From G032773895 sp965248935 (lineage in GTDB: Bacteria > Pseudomonadota > Gammaproteobacteria > Pseudomonadales > Cellvibrionaceae), in the NCBI GenBank assembly GCA_965248935.1, contig OZ252214.1, forward strand, positions 2,604,001 to 2,668,000: DNA of 64,000 bases. The letters are read 5' to 3'. The notes below the pieces were generated by a model that saw nothing but the letters and a program-made list of their open reading frames with translations, had not been told where the DNA came from and made no database searches. The translations under genes and the position numbers were made by a program. Of the stretch, positions 41,571 to 49,504 are shown in pieces (the stretch's first letter is position 1; each line of letters starts with the position of its first letter).

Positions 41571-43493
41571 TTATTGGGATTTTCTTACACGTAGGTACCA
41601 TTCGGAAAGCAAGCGAACTTGTTTTTCTGTGTAACCTCGTTCCACCATTCGTGCGACAAAATCTTGATGTTTTTTCTTGTCATCTGCGGAGGATTTTGTA
41701 TTGAAGGAAATAACAGGAAGAAGATCCTCTGTATTGGAGAACATTTTCTTTTCAATAACCGTTCTCAGTTTTTCGTAACTACTCCATATTGGATTGTTAC
41801 CGCTGTTGTTGGCTCTCGCTCGAAGAACGAAGTTAACAATTTCGTTACGAAAATCTTTTGGATTACTAATGCCCGCTGGCTTTTCAATTTTTTCAAGTTC
41901 CTCATTGAGGGAAGCTCTATCTAAAATTTCTCCTGTTTCTGGATCACGGTATTCTTGGTCCTGAATCCAGAAGTCTGCGTAGGTGACATAGCGGTCAAAA
42001 ATATTTTGTCCGTATTCCGCGTAGGATTCCAGGTAAGTGGTTTGAATCTCCTTACCGATAAATTCGATGTAACGAGGTGCTAAGTATTCTTTAATGAAGG
42101 CTAGGTATTTTTCTTGAATTTCTTCTTGAAATTGCTCTTGCTCAATTTGTTTTTCCAGTACGTATAGAAGGTGTACTGGGTTGGCTGCAATTTCTATGGG
42201 GTCAAAGTTAAATACTTTGGAGAGAATTTTAAAGGCAAAACGGGTCGATAAGCCGTCCATGCCTTCATCCACACCCGCAGAGTCATTGTATTCTTGGTGG
42301 GATTTGGCTTTCGGATCTGTATTTTTTAGGTTTTCTCCATCGTATATGCGCATTTTTGAGTAGATACTGGAGTTTTCTGGCGCTTTTATGCGAGACAAAA
42401 CCGTAAATTGCGCCAGCATTTTTAATGTATCTGGTGCGCAATGGCTTTGGAATAGGGAGCTGTTTTGTAATAATTTTTCGTATATATGTATTTCTTCCGA
42501 TACCCTGAGGCAATAGGGCACCTTCACAATGTAAACCCGGTCGATAAAGGCTTCGTTGTTTTTGTTGTTTTTAAAGGTATGCCATTCCGCTTCGTTTGAG
42601 TGAGCAAGTACCACCCCTTCGAACGGGATAGCCCCTAGCCCTTCAGTGCTGTTGTAGTTGCCTTCCTGGGTTGCGGTGAGCAGGGGGTGAAGAACTTTAA
42701 TGGGGGCTTTAAACATTTCCACAAATTCCATGATGCCCTGGTTGGCGGTACAGAGGCCGCCAGAAAAACTGTAGGCGTCTGGATCATTTTGTGGGAAGTC
42801 TTCCAGCTTTCTAATATCGACTTTACCGACAAGGGAGGAGATGTCTTGGTTGTTTTCATCTCCGGGTTCTGTTTTCGATACGGCAATTTGGTCAAGTATG
42901 GATGGGTAGATTTTAATAACTTTAAATTTACTGATGTCACCACCAAATTCGTGGAGGCGTTTTACTGCCCAGGGCGACATAATGGTTTTGATATATCGGG
43001 TGGGGATGCCGTAATCCTCTTTGAGGATTCCTGCGTCTTCTTCAGGGTCGAATAGGCCAAGGGGCGATTCATAAACAGGCGATCCTTTAATGCAGTAGAT
43101 CGGTTCTTTCTCTATCAGAGATTTTAGCTTTTCAGCAAGAGAGGATTTACCTCCGCCGACAGGGCCAAGTAAATAGAGTATTTGTTTCTTTTCTTCTAAA
43201 CCCTGAGCAGCGTGCCGGAAGAAGGATACGATTTGTTCGATGGATTCTTCCATGCCATAAAACTCTTCAAAAGCTTTATAGCGTTTTATGACTTTGTTGG
43301 AAAAAATACGACTTAGGCGAGACTCTTTTGAGGTGTCCACCAATTCGGGGTCACCAATGGCGGCTAGCATACGTTCCGCAGCGGATGCATAAACACTTGG
43401 GTCTTTTTTACACAGTTCCAAGTATTCTTGAATACTCAGCTCTTCTTCTTGGGTCTTCTCGTAGCGTTTTTGGTAATGACTGAAAATGGTCAT
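41571..43493 (-). CDS. prkA: PrkA-family serine protein kinase (YeaG)
   Basis: A 640-residue protein with an N-terminal AAA-type ATPase domain (Walker A GPVGGGKSS at 110-118) and the C-terminal PrkA kinase-like region. Further landmarks are FDPEEDAGILKEDYGIP and the VVLAHSNEAEWHTFK stretch. Length is that of E. coli YeaG. It is the first gene of the prkA-yeaH-spoVR operon. In enterics this operon responds to nitrogen starvation and general stress; I could not identify a sigma-54 or other promoter upstream with confidence. Confidence 0.97.
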   Translation of the reverse strand: MTIFSHYQKRYEKTQEEELSIQEYLELCKKDPSVYASAAERMLAAIGDPELVDTSKESRLSRIFSNKVIKRYKAFEEFYGMEESIEQIVSFFRHAAQGLEEKKQILYLLGPVGGGKSSLAEKLKSLIEKEPIYCIKGSPVYESPLGLFDPEEDAGILKEDYGIPTRYIKTIMSPWAVKRLHEFGGDISKFKVIKIYPSILDQIAVSKTEPGDENNQDISSLVGKVDIRKLEDFPQNDPDAYSFSGGLCTANQGIMEFVEMFKAPIKVLHPLLTATQEGNYNSTEGLGAIPFEGVVLAHSNEAEWHTFKNNKNNEAFIDRVYIVKVPYCLRVSEEIHIYEKLLQNSSLFQSHCAPDTLKMLAQFTVLSRIKAPENSSIYSKMRIYDGENLKNTDPKAKSHQEYNDSAGVDEGMDGLSTRFAFKILSKVFNFDPIEIAANPVHLLYVLEKQIEQEQFQEEIQEKYLAFIKEYLAPRYIEFIGKEIQTTYLESYAEYGQNIFDRYVTYADFWIQDQEYRDPETGEILDRASLNEELEKIEKPAGISNPKDFRNEIVNFVLRARANNSGNNPIWSSYEKLRTVIEKKMFSNTEDLLPVISFNTKSSADDKKKHQDFVARMVERGYTEKQVRLLSEWYLRVRKSQ

Positions 43494-43913
43494 ATAACTT
43501 GCCTCCTCATTTATCCTGCGACGCGATTCAGGGTAAATGGTTAATTCGTCTGAAGTCTTTACCTATTATGTCTTATTGTTCTGTCGGTTTTAAGGCTGAT
43601 ATGTGCCGTTAAATTTTTCGCTCCCATAGCTTAAGGATAGAAGCTTAGAGTATGTTTGCTGGCACAAATTCCAAAAATGCGACAAAAAGTTGTCATCCAT
43701 TCCTAATGGACTGCCATGTTTAATATTATACTCAAGGTTTAGGCCATATATCTGATCAAATTTTAAGTAATAAACAGGTTTGAAAATTTGACTCTCATTT
43801 TTTTCATCAGATGTGTGATAATTTATAGTAACGATGATTTATAGTAACGATAGTTTATGGCAACGGACATTGTTTGTTTCTGTACATAGCTTTCATTTAT
43901 TAAGGGTCTTTCT
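43494..43913. other. Divergent promoter region of prkA and galE
   Basis: About 420 bases with no gene. It contains the promoters of prkA (minus) and galE (plus). Three 16-bp direct repeats lie at 43821-43868, shortly before galE. No other RNA gene or mobile end is visible. Confidence 0.55.
43821..43868 (+). repeat. Three 16-bp direct repeats upstream of galE
   Basis: ATTTATAGTAACGATG, ATTTATAGTAACGATA and a diverged third copy GTTTATGGCAACGGAC stand head to tail, ending 45 bases before the galE start. They could be regulator binding sites or simply a slippage product. Confidence 0.7.
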
Positions 43914-44930
43914 ATGACGGTTCTAGTAACAGGTGGAGCAGGGTATATCGGAAGTCATACTTGTATTGAGTTGATCGAATCAGGTTTTGATGTGGTGGTA
44001 GTGGATAATCTCTGTAACAGTAAGTTGGAATCTTTATCTCGCGTTGAAGAAATTATCGGCAAGAAGATCCCATTTTATAAAGTGGATATTAATAATCGCA
44101 GTGGATTACGGGATGTTTTTACTCAGCATGGTATTGATGCTGTAATTCATTTTGCTGGTCTTAAGGCTGTAGGTGAGTCTAATGATATTCCGCTTAGGTA
44201 TTATCACAATAATGTGAGTGGTACGATTTCACTGTGTGAAGTGATGGATGAATTTGGTGTTGAGCGCTTGCTGTTCAGCTCGTCTGCCACTGTGTATGGT
44301 GACCCTGCATCAGTTCCAATTCTTGAAGACTTTCCCACGAGTACAACGAATCCATATGGCGCCAGTAAATTGATGGTTGAAGGAATATTACGCGATGTAT
44401 GCAAGTCTAAGGATAATAACCATAAGGTTGGATTACTTCGCTATTTCAACCCTATTGGTGCCCATGAAAGCGGGCGAATAGGTGAGGACCCGCAAGGTAT
44501 TCCCAATAATCTGCTGCCTTTTGTCGCTCAAGTGGCGGTTGGAAAACTCGAAAAGTTGCGTGTATTTGGTGATAATTATCCAACGGTAGATGGCACTGGG
44601 GTTCGTGATTATATCCATGTGGTAGATCTGGCTAAAGGGCATGTTAAGGCGTTACAGAAGTTGATGGATTGTCCTGTAGGTTGTTATACCTACAACCTGG
44701 GGACAGGTAATGGATACAGTGTTCTGGAAGTGGTCAAAGCGTTTGAAGATGTGAGTGGTAAAAAGGTGGCTTACGAGGTGGTTGAACGTCGCTCTGGAGA
44801 TATTGCCGAGTGTTACGCAGACCCTGCACTGGCGGAAAAGGAGTTAGGTTGGAAAGCCGAGTTTAATATTCAACGTATGGTGGAAGATGCTTGGCGCTGG
44901 CAATCCAATAACCCTAATGGGTATGAGTAG
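43914..44930 (+). CDS. galE: UDP-glucose 4-epimerase GalE
   Basis: A 338-residue extended SDR that interconverts UDP-glucose and UDP-galactose (often also the N-acetyl forms). The NAD-binding TGGAGYIG is at residues 6-13, with catalytic Tyr148 and Lys152 in NPYGASK and DGTGVRDYIHVVDLAKGH downstream. Length matches E. coli GalE. It supplies sugar precursors for lipopolysaccharide and exopolysaccharide, which fits the EPS-linked genes further right. In pseudomonads glpE occupies roughly this position, so galE is a lineage-specific insertion here. Confidence 0.97.
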   Translation: MTVLVTGGAGYIGSHTCIELIESGFDVVVVDNLCNSKLESLSRVEEIIGKKIPFYKVDINNRSGLRDVFTQHGIDAVIHFAGLKAVGESNDIPLRYYHNNVSGTISLCEVMDEFGVERLLFSSSATVYGDPASVPILEDFPTSTTNPYGASKLMVEGILRDVCKSKDNNHKVGLLRYFNPIGAHESGRIGEDPQGIPNNLLPFVAQVAVGKLEKLRVFGDNYPTVDGTGVRDYIHVVDLAKGHVKALQKLMDCPVGCYTYNLGTGNGYSVLEVVKAFEDVSGKKVAYEVVERRSGDIAECYADPALAEKELGWKAEFNIQRMVEDAWRWQSNNPNGYE

Positions 44931-44991
44931 AGGGGGTCGTTGTAATGGGAGCCGCTGCAAAGAGCAGGCGTAGCTTTTCTTATCTATTTTT

Positions 44992-45804
44992 TTAGGCGTC
45001 CATCCATTCATAAAAAAATGATTCGTCTTCGAGCCTCATCATTGTGAGGCTTCCTCCCCATACGCAGCCGGTATCTAAGCCAATAAAATTGTCTTTTCCT
45101 GTATTGCCTTGTAGTGCGGCCCAGTGTCCGAAAATAATTTTTTTCTTTGCGCACTTATGGTTTGCATGACTAAACCAAGGGGCGAAACCTTCGGGGGAGG
45201 TATCTGGACCCGTTTTGGTTTCCAGTTCTAGTTTTCCTTCCGGGTTGCAAAAGCGCATACGTGTGAAATAGTTAGTGATTAGCCGCCATCGGTCGGGGCC
45301 CTGTAATTCTTTATGCCAGATGTCGGGAGTATTGCCATACATATTGGCAAAAAACGTATTTGCATCTGGGCCTTGTAAAATATGTTCAACTTCTTGGGAG
45401 AGTTTCAGGGCTTTTTTAAGCTCCCAAATTGGGGGAATTCCTGCGTGAACCATTGTGTAGCCCAGTTTTTTATCGTAATGGACGAGCGGCTGTTTTTGTA
45501 ACCAGTTTAATAGCTCATCGCGGTCTGGGGCGTCGAGTATAGGTTGTAGGGTGTCTTTGCTACTGAGCTTTCTAAAACCGCGTGCGGCAGCGAGAAGGTG
45601 TAGGTCATGGTTGCCTAATACAACTGTAACTGCATCTTTTAGGTTTTTTACAAACCTAAGGGTTTCCAGGCTATCTGGCCCCCGGTTAACGAGGTCGCCT
45701 GCGAGCCAAAGCCGGTCATTTTCTGGGGAGAAAGTAACGTGTTTTAACAGTGCTTTTAGTGGGCTAAGGCAACCTTGGAGGTCGCCTACCGCATAGGTTG
45801 CCAA
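44992..45804 (-). CDS. apaH: Bis(5'-nucleosyl)-tetraphosphatase ApaH
   Basis: A 270-residue symmetrical Ap4A hydrolase of the calcineurin-like phosphoesterase fold. The metal-site motifs are GDLQG near residue 7, GDLVNRGPDSLETL near 36 and LGNHDLHLLA near 63. Length is standard. It destroys Ap4A and related alarmones and removes Np4 caps from RNA. It is the last gene of the lptD-surA-pdxA-rsmA-apaG-apaH operon, 12 bases after apaG, and runs convergent to galE. Confidence 0.97.
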   Translation of the reverse strand: MATYAVGDLQGCLSPLKALLKHVTFSPENDRLWLAGDLVNRGPDSLETLRFVKNLKDAVTVVLGNHDLHLLAAARGFRKLSSKDTLQPILDAPDRDELLNWLQKQPLVHYDKKLGYTMVHAGIPPIWELKKALKLSQEVEHILQGPDANTFFANMYGNTPDIWHKELQGPDRWRLITNYFTRMRFCNPEGKLELETKTGPDTSPEGFAPWFSHANHKCAKKKIIFGHWAALQGNTGKDNFIGLDTGCVWGGSLTMMRLEDESFFYEWMDA

Positions 45805-45816
45805 GAGATAATTTCC

Positions 45817-46179
45817 TCAGTGAATGGGGCCTTGTTGAATCAGGGCAAAGGTGGGAATTTCGGTGGTAAATTCTTCTCCGCAATCTTTTCGCATTGTATA
45901 GGTTCCAGACATGGTTCCCGTTTCTGTTTTCATCATTACTCCGGTTGTATATGTGAATACTTCATTTGGTTTAAGAAGTGGTTGTTCGCCAACGACTCCG
46001 AGCCCTTGAACTTCTTGTACTTGGTTGTTCGCATCGGTGATGATCCAGTGCCGACTAATTAATTGTGCGGCATTTTCGCCTTCATTTTTGATGCGTATGG
46101 TGTAAGCGTAGACGAATTGTTTTTTTTCTGGGGAAGATTGCTCTTCAACGTAATTCGTTTTTACGTTTACTTTTATCAT
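45817..46179 (-). CDS. apaG: Co2+/Mg2+ efflux-related protein ApaG
   Basis: A 120-residue protein of the ApaG family with an immunoglobulin/fibronectin-like beta-sandwich. It shows the YAYTIRIKNEG strand, SRHWIITDANN and the conserved glycine-rich GLGVVGEQPLLKP. It is slightly shorter than the 125-residue E. coli protein at the N-terminus. Its role is not settled; mutants elsewhere affect cobalt resistance and magnesium efflux. It lies between rsmA (43 bases upstream) and apaH, the invariant gammaproteobacterial order. Confidence 0.95.
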   Translation of the reverse strand: MIKVNVKTNYVEEQSSPEKKQFVYAYTIRIKNEGENAAQLISRHWIITDANNQVQEVQGLGVVGEQPLLKPNEVFTYTTGVMMKTETGTMSGTYTMRKDCGEEFTTEIPTFALIQQGPIH

Positions 46180-46222
46180 GGTTTGTATTCTCTTGTTTGA
46201 CTGCCATATTGAATCTGCAAGA

Positions 46223-47020
46223 TTATGCGTTGTGATTAAAAATAAAGTTACTCAGTTCCACAAACTCTTGCAGGCTTAAAGTTTCTGCTCTTCGTGATAA
46301 ATCTAATTCCGGTTTTGCATTAGTTTGATCTAGTATTTGTTTTAATGCATTCTTTAGCGTTTTTCTTCGTTGTTGAAACGCGGCGGTAACAACCAGTTTT
46401 AGGTGGTCAATATTATCTGCTGGGTAGGGTGGTTTAGAATAGGGTGTAAGTCGCACTATTGCAGAGTCAACCTTAGGAATGGGGCGAAAGCTTTCGGGCG
46501 GAACGCCAAATAGAGATTCCACTTCACAGTAGTATTGAGTCATGATACTTAAGCGACCATAGTTTTTTTCATTTGGTTCAGCGGCTAAGCGATCGACCAC
46601 TTCTTTTTGAAGCATAAAATGCATGTCTTTTATGCTGCTTTGAAAGCTTAGCAAATGAAAAATAAGTGGTGTTGAAATATTGTAAGGTAGGTTGCCGACA
46701 ATTCGAATGGGCTTTTCTGACGCAAGGGGTTTAAAATCAAATTTTAACGCATCAGTTTGGTGAATTTTAAATTGAGGGTACTTTGCAAACTGGGCTAGAA
46801 GAATGGGTACTAAGTCTCGGTCTAGTTCGACAACTTGTAAGTTGGGGCAGGTGTCAATTAATACGTTGGTAATGGCACCTTTTCCTGGGCCAATTTCTAC
46901 TAAGGCGTCGTCTTTCTGTGGGCGAATGGCGCGGGCAATATGGTTGATAACACTTTGGTCTACCAGAAAATTTTGCCCGAATCGTTTTCGTGCTTTATGT
47001 TCAAAGGGCGCTTTGTTCAA
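46223..47020 (-). CDS. rsmA: 16S rRNA dimethyltransferase RsmA (KsgA)
   Basis: A 265-residue S-adenosylmethionine-dependent enzyme that dimethylates two adjacent adenosines (A1518 and A1519, E. coli numbering) near the 3' end of 16S rRNA. Motifs are RKRFGQNFLVD at the N-terminus, the SAM-binding VEIGPGKGAIT, and the catalytic NLPYNIS. The C-terminal helical domain contains FQQRRKTLKNAL. Length is standard. It sits between pdxA and apaG. This rsmA is the methyltransferase and not the CsrA homologue of the same name in pseudomonads. Confidence 0.98.
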   Translation of the reverse strand: MNKAPFEHKARKRFGQNFLVDQSVINHIARAIRPQKDDALVEIGPGKGAITNVLIDTCPNLQVVELDRDLVPILLAQFAKYPQFKIHQTDALKFDFKPLASEKPIRIVGNLPYNISTPLIFHLLSFQSSIKDMHFMLQKEVVDRLAAEPNEKNYGRLSIMTQYYCEVESLFGVPPESFRPIPKVDSAIVRLTPYSKPPYPADNIDHLKLVVTAAFQQRRKTLKNALKQILDQTNAKPELDLSRRAETLSLQEFVELSNFIFNHNA

Positions 47021-47167
47021 GAGATGCCTCGAAAGAATATGGAGTGATGGGTTAGTTTTGTGTTTTAGCTTAGGTTGAGCTGAAAGCTATGATGCCAGAA
47101 CTAAGCGATAAATTACGTCAAGTAACGCGCTTTTTTTAGACATTTTGTGACAATTCAATGACGGGTA

Positions 47168-48169
47168 TTAACAGCGCCTAAGAGCCATAGTATAGGCGCT
47201 TTCTACGGCGTGCTCTAGGCTACTTACATCTGCTGTTCCTGTTCCTGCTAAGTCGAGAGCTGTGCCGTGATCAACAGAGGTTCGAACGAAGGGCAGCCCT
47301 AGAGTGATGTTGACGGCTTTTCCAAACCCTTTGTGTTTAAGCACAGGTAAACCTTGATCGTGGTACATGGCCAGTACGGCATCGGCGTTACCCAGGTTGC
47401 GGGGGGTAAATAAAGTGTCTGCTGGTAACGGACCTTTCACATCGATTCCTTCCGTTCTTAATGCATTTAATGCAGGAATAATGGTATCGATTTCTTCGTG
47501 CCCTAAATGTCCACCCTCTCCCGCATGGGGATTTAGACCGCACACTAATATTTTGGGTGTGCGAATACCAAATTTTGTTTGGAGGTCTTTGTTGAGGATA
47601 TGAATAATTTTTGTTAGCTCTTCTTTTGTTACTGCTTCTGATACATCTTTTAAGGGGATATGAGTTGTTGCCAGAGCGACTCTTAAGCCTTTTGTGGCAA
47701 GCATCATGACCACTTTGGGAGTATGGCTTTTTTCTGCAAAAAATTCAGTGTGTCCAGTAAAAGGAATACCGGCATCGTTTATTATACTTTTTTGGATAGG
47801 GCCTGTGACGATCGCTGAAATCTTTTTACTTAAACAAAGTCCAGTTGCGGTTGTGAGTGTTTCTAAAACATATCCGGCATTTTGGATATTGAGCTGCCCA
47901 GCCTGATTTGTTCCCTGTAGTTTAATGGGGGAAACAGAGATGGTTTGAGCTGGGGAAGGCTTTGGTGGGTTTGACCAATCGATAGGTTGAATATTTATTT
48001 TCAGTTTGAGTGCATCTGCTGCTTGCTGTAAAAGCTGGGGGTCACAAATGGCAACCAGCTCGAAGTCTTGGGGGTGTTGAGCCAACCTTACTGCGAGTTC
48101 GGGGCCGATACCCGCAGGTTCTCCTGGGGTTAAACCTATACGTAGGGTGGGGGATTCAGATTGGCTCAT
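47168..48169 (-). CDS. pdxA: 4-hydroxythreonine-4-phosphate dehydrogenase PdxA
   Basis: A 333-residue NAD-dependent enzyme of pyridoxal phosphate synthesis (the DXP-dependent route). Signatures are GLTPGEPAGIGPELAVRL at the start, PFTGHTEFFA in the middle, GLNPHAGEGGHLGHEE with the metal-binding His, and AMYHDQGLPVLKHKGF with FVRTSVDHGTALDLAG at the C-terminal end. Full length. It lies 11 bases downstream of surA and 147 bases upstream of rsmA, so it is part of the lptD operon. Confidence 0.98.
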   Translation of the reverse strand: MSQSESPTLRIGLTPGEPAGIGPELAVRLAQHPQDFELVAICDPQLLQQAADALKLKINIQPIDWSNPPKPSPAQTISVSPIKLQGTNQAGQLNIQNAGYVLETLTTATGLCLSKKISAIVTGPIQKSIINDAGIPFTGHTEFFAEKSHTPKVVMMLATKGLRVALATTHIPLKDVSEAVTKEELTKIIHILNKDLQTKFGIRTPKILVCGLNPHAGEGGHLGHEEIDTIIPALNALRTEGIDVKGPLPADTLFTPRNLGNADAVLAMYHDQGLPVLKHKGFGKAVNITLGLPFVRTSVDHGTALDLAGTGTADVSSLEHAVESAYTMALRRC

Positions 48170-48180
48170 GATTTTATTGC

Positions 48181-49476
48181 TTAAATCTTAATTTGGATAA
48201 AGGCTTCATCGCGCATCTCTTGCAGCCACAGTTGTACTTCGTCTTCGTAGCGTCGGCTCATTAATATTCGGCGCGCTTTATTGCGTACGGTTTCTTCTGT
48301 CATGTCTTCTGTTCGGCGTTCAAGAACTTGTACTATATGCCAACCGAACGTGCTTTTGAATGGCTGACTTATATCGTTAATTACAGAGTTCTTTATGGTC
48401 TTTTCAAATATAGGAACAAACATTCCTGGGCGAGACCAGCCTAGGCTACCGCCGGACAACTTTGATGCTATGTCATCGGAGTGCTCTTTTGCTGCTTCCG
48501 CAAAGTCTTGTCCATTGATGATGGTTTGACGAATTTTTTCAAGTTTTGCTTTTGCTTGGTCAGAAGAAAGAATTTCTGTTTCTTTTACTAGTATGTGTCT
48601 TGCTTTGGTTTCGATAACTTTTTGCTTGTTTGAATCACGAATATCGTACACTTTTAATATATGAAAGCCTGCGGGGCTACGAAAGGGTTTCGAAATGTCT
48701 TTGGCTTCCATATCGGGAAGAACCTTGGCAAATAATGTCGGCAGGTCAGATGATTTTCTCCAGCCTAAATCACCGCCGTTTAGAGCTGCGGGGCCTTTTG
48801 ATTCCGCGATGGCCGTTTCCGCGAAGTTTGCGCCTTTCTGGAGTGATTTATATATTTTACCTGCTTTTTTTTCGGCGTCTTCAGAGACTTTAACCGATGC
48901 GGATTGGCTGATAGCAATCAATATATGGCCAATTTTATAGGAAGGTGATACCCAAAATTGAGCATCTGCGGATGAGAGAAAGTTGTTTACATCCTGTTCT
49001 GATATGCGGATTCTGGACATTACCATACCGCGCGAGACTTCGCGTATGGTCAGTTCTCTGCGGATATTTTCACGTAATTCATTTAAGGTTTTGCCATCTT
49101 GAGCAAGGTTGTTTTCTAGATCCGCTTGAGTCCAGCTTTTTGATTTGGCGAGCCTAGCGATAGCATCGAGTACTTGTTGGTCGTTTATTTCAATTCTGTA
49201 TCGGCGCGCAGTTTCAAGTTGCAGTGTTTCGGCGATCAGTTGATCAAGTACTTGCTCTTGTAGAATATCCTTTGATGGCAGTCGTACATTTTGTCCCTTA
49301 AATTGCAACAAAATACTGGCTATTCGATCATCCAGTTCCGACTGGGTGACAACATTCCGGTCAACAACGGCGACTACTCTGTCGAGCATTTGCGGTGTAG
49401 TGTGAGCGAGTTCGGCCAGTGGTAGGAGCATTCCTGCCACTGAGGCGGAGATCAATAGGTTTCTTATCATGCGCAT
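48181..49476 (-). CDS. surA: Periplasmic chaperone and prolyl isomerase SurA
   Basis: A 431-residue periplasmic protein that escorts outer-membrane proteins (including LptD) to the BAM complex. The signal peptide is residues 1 to about 25. The N-terminal chaperone region contains LDRVVAVVDRNVVTQSELDD. Two parvulin-type PpiC domains follow, starting near KIGHILIAIS and KARHILVKE; both have the GGDLGW/GGSLGW strand. The short C-terminal helix completes the chaperone module. Length matches E. coli SurA. It is 28 bases downstream of lptD, whose product is its best-known client. Confidence 0.97.
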   Translation of the reverse strand: MRMIRNLLISASVAGMLLPLAELAHTTPQMLDRVVAVVDRNVVTQSELDDRIASILLQFKGQNVRLPSKDILQEQVLDQLIAETLQLETARRYRIEINDQQVLDAIARLAKSKSWTQADLENNLAQDGKTLNELRENIRRELTIREVSRGMVMSRIRISEQDVNNFLSSADAQFWVSPSYKIGHILIAISQSASVKVSEDAEKKAGKIYKSLQKGANFAETAIAESKGPAALNGGDLGWRKSSDLPTLFAKVLPDMEAKDISKPFRSPAGFHILKVYDIRDSNKQKVIETKARHILVKETEILSSDQAKAKLEKIRQTIINGQDFAEAAKEHSDDIASKLSGGSLGWSRPGMFVPIFEKTIKNSVINDISQPFKSTFGWHIVQVLERRTEDMTEETVRNKARRILMSRRYEDEVQLWLQEMRDEAFIQIKI

Positions 49477-49504
49477 GTTGTTACTTCTTCGTGTGAGTCT
49501 GTAG

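Noticed and set aside
43494..43913. Sigma-54 promoter for prkA operon
   Set aside because: Candidate GTGCC-containing sites on the minus strand do not have the required 10-base spacing between the GG and GC elements.
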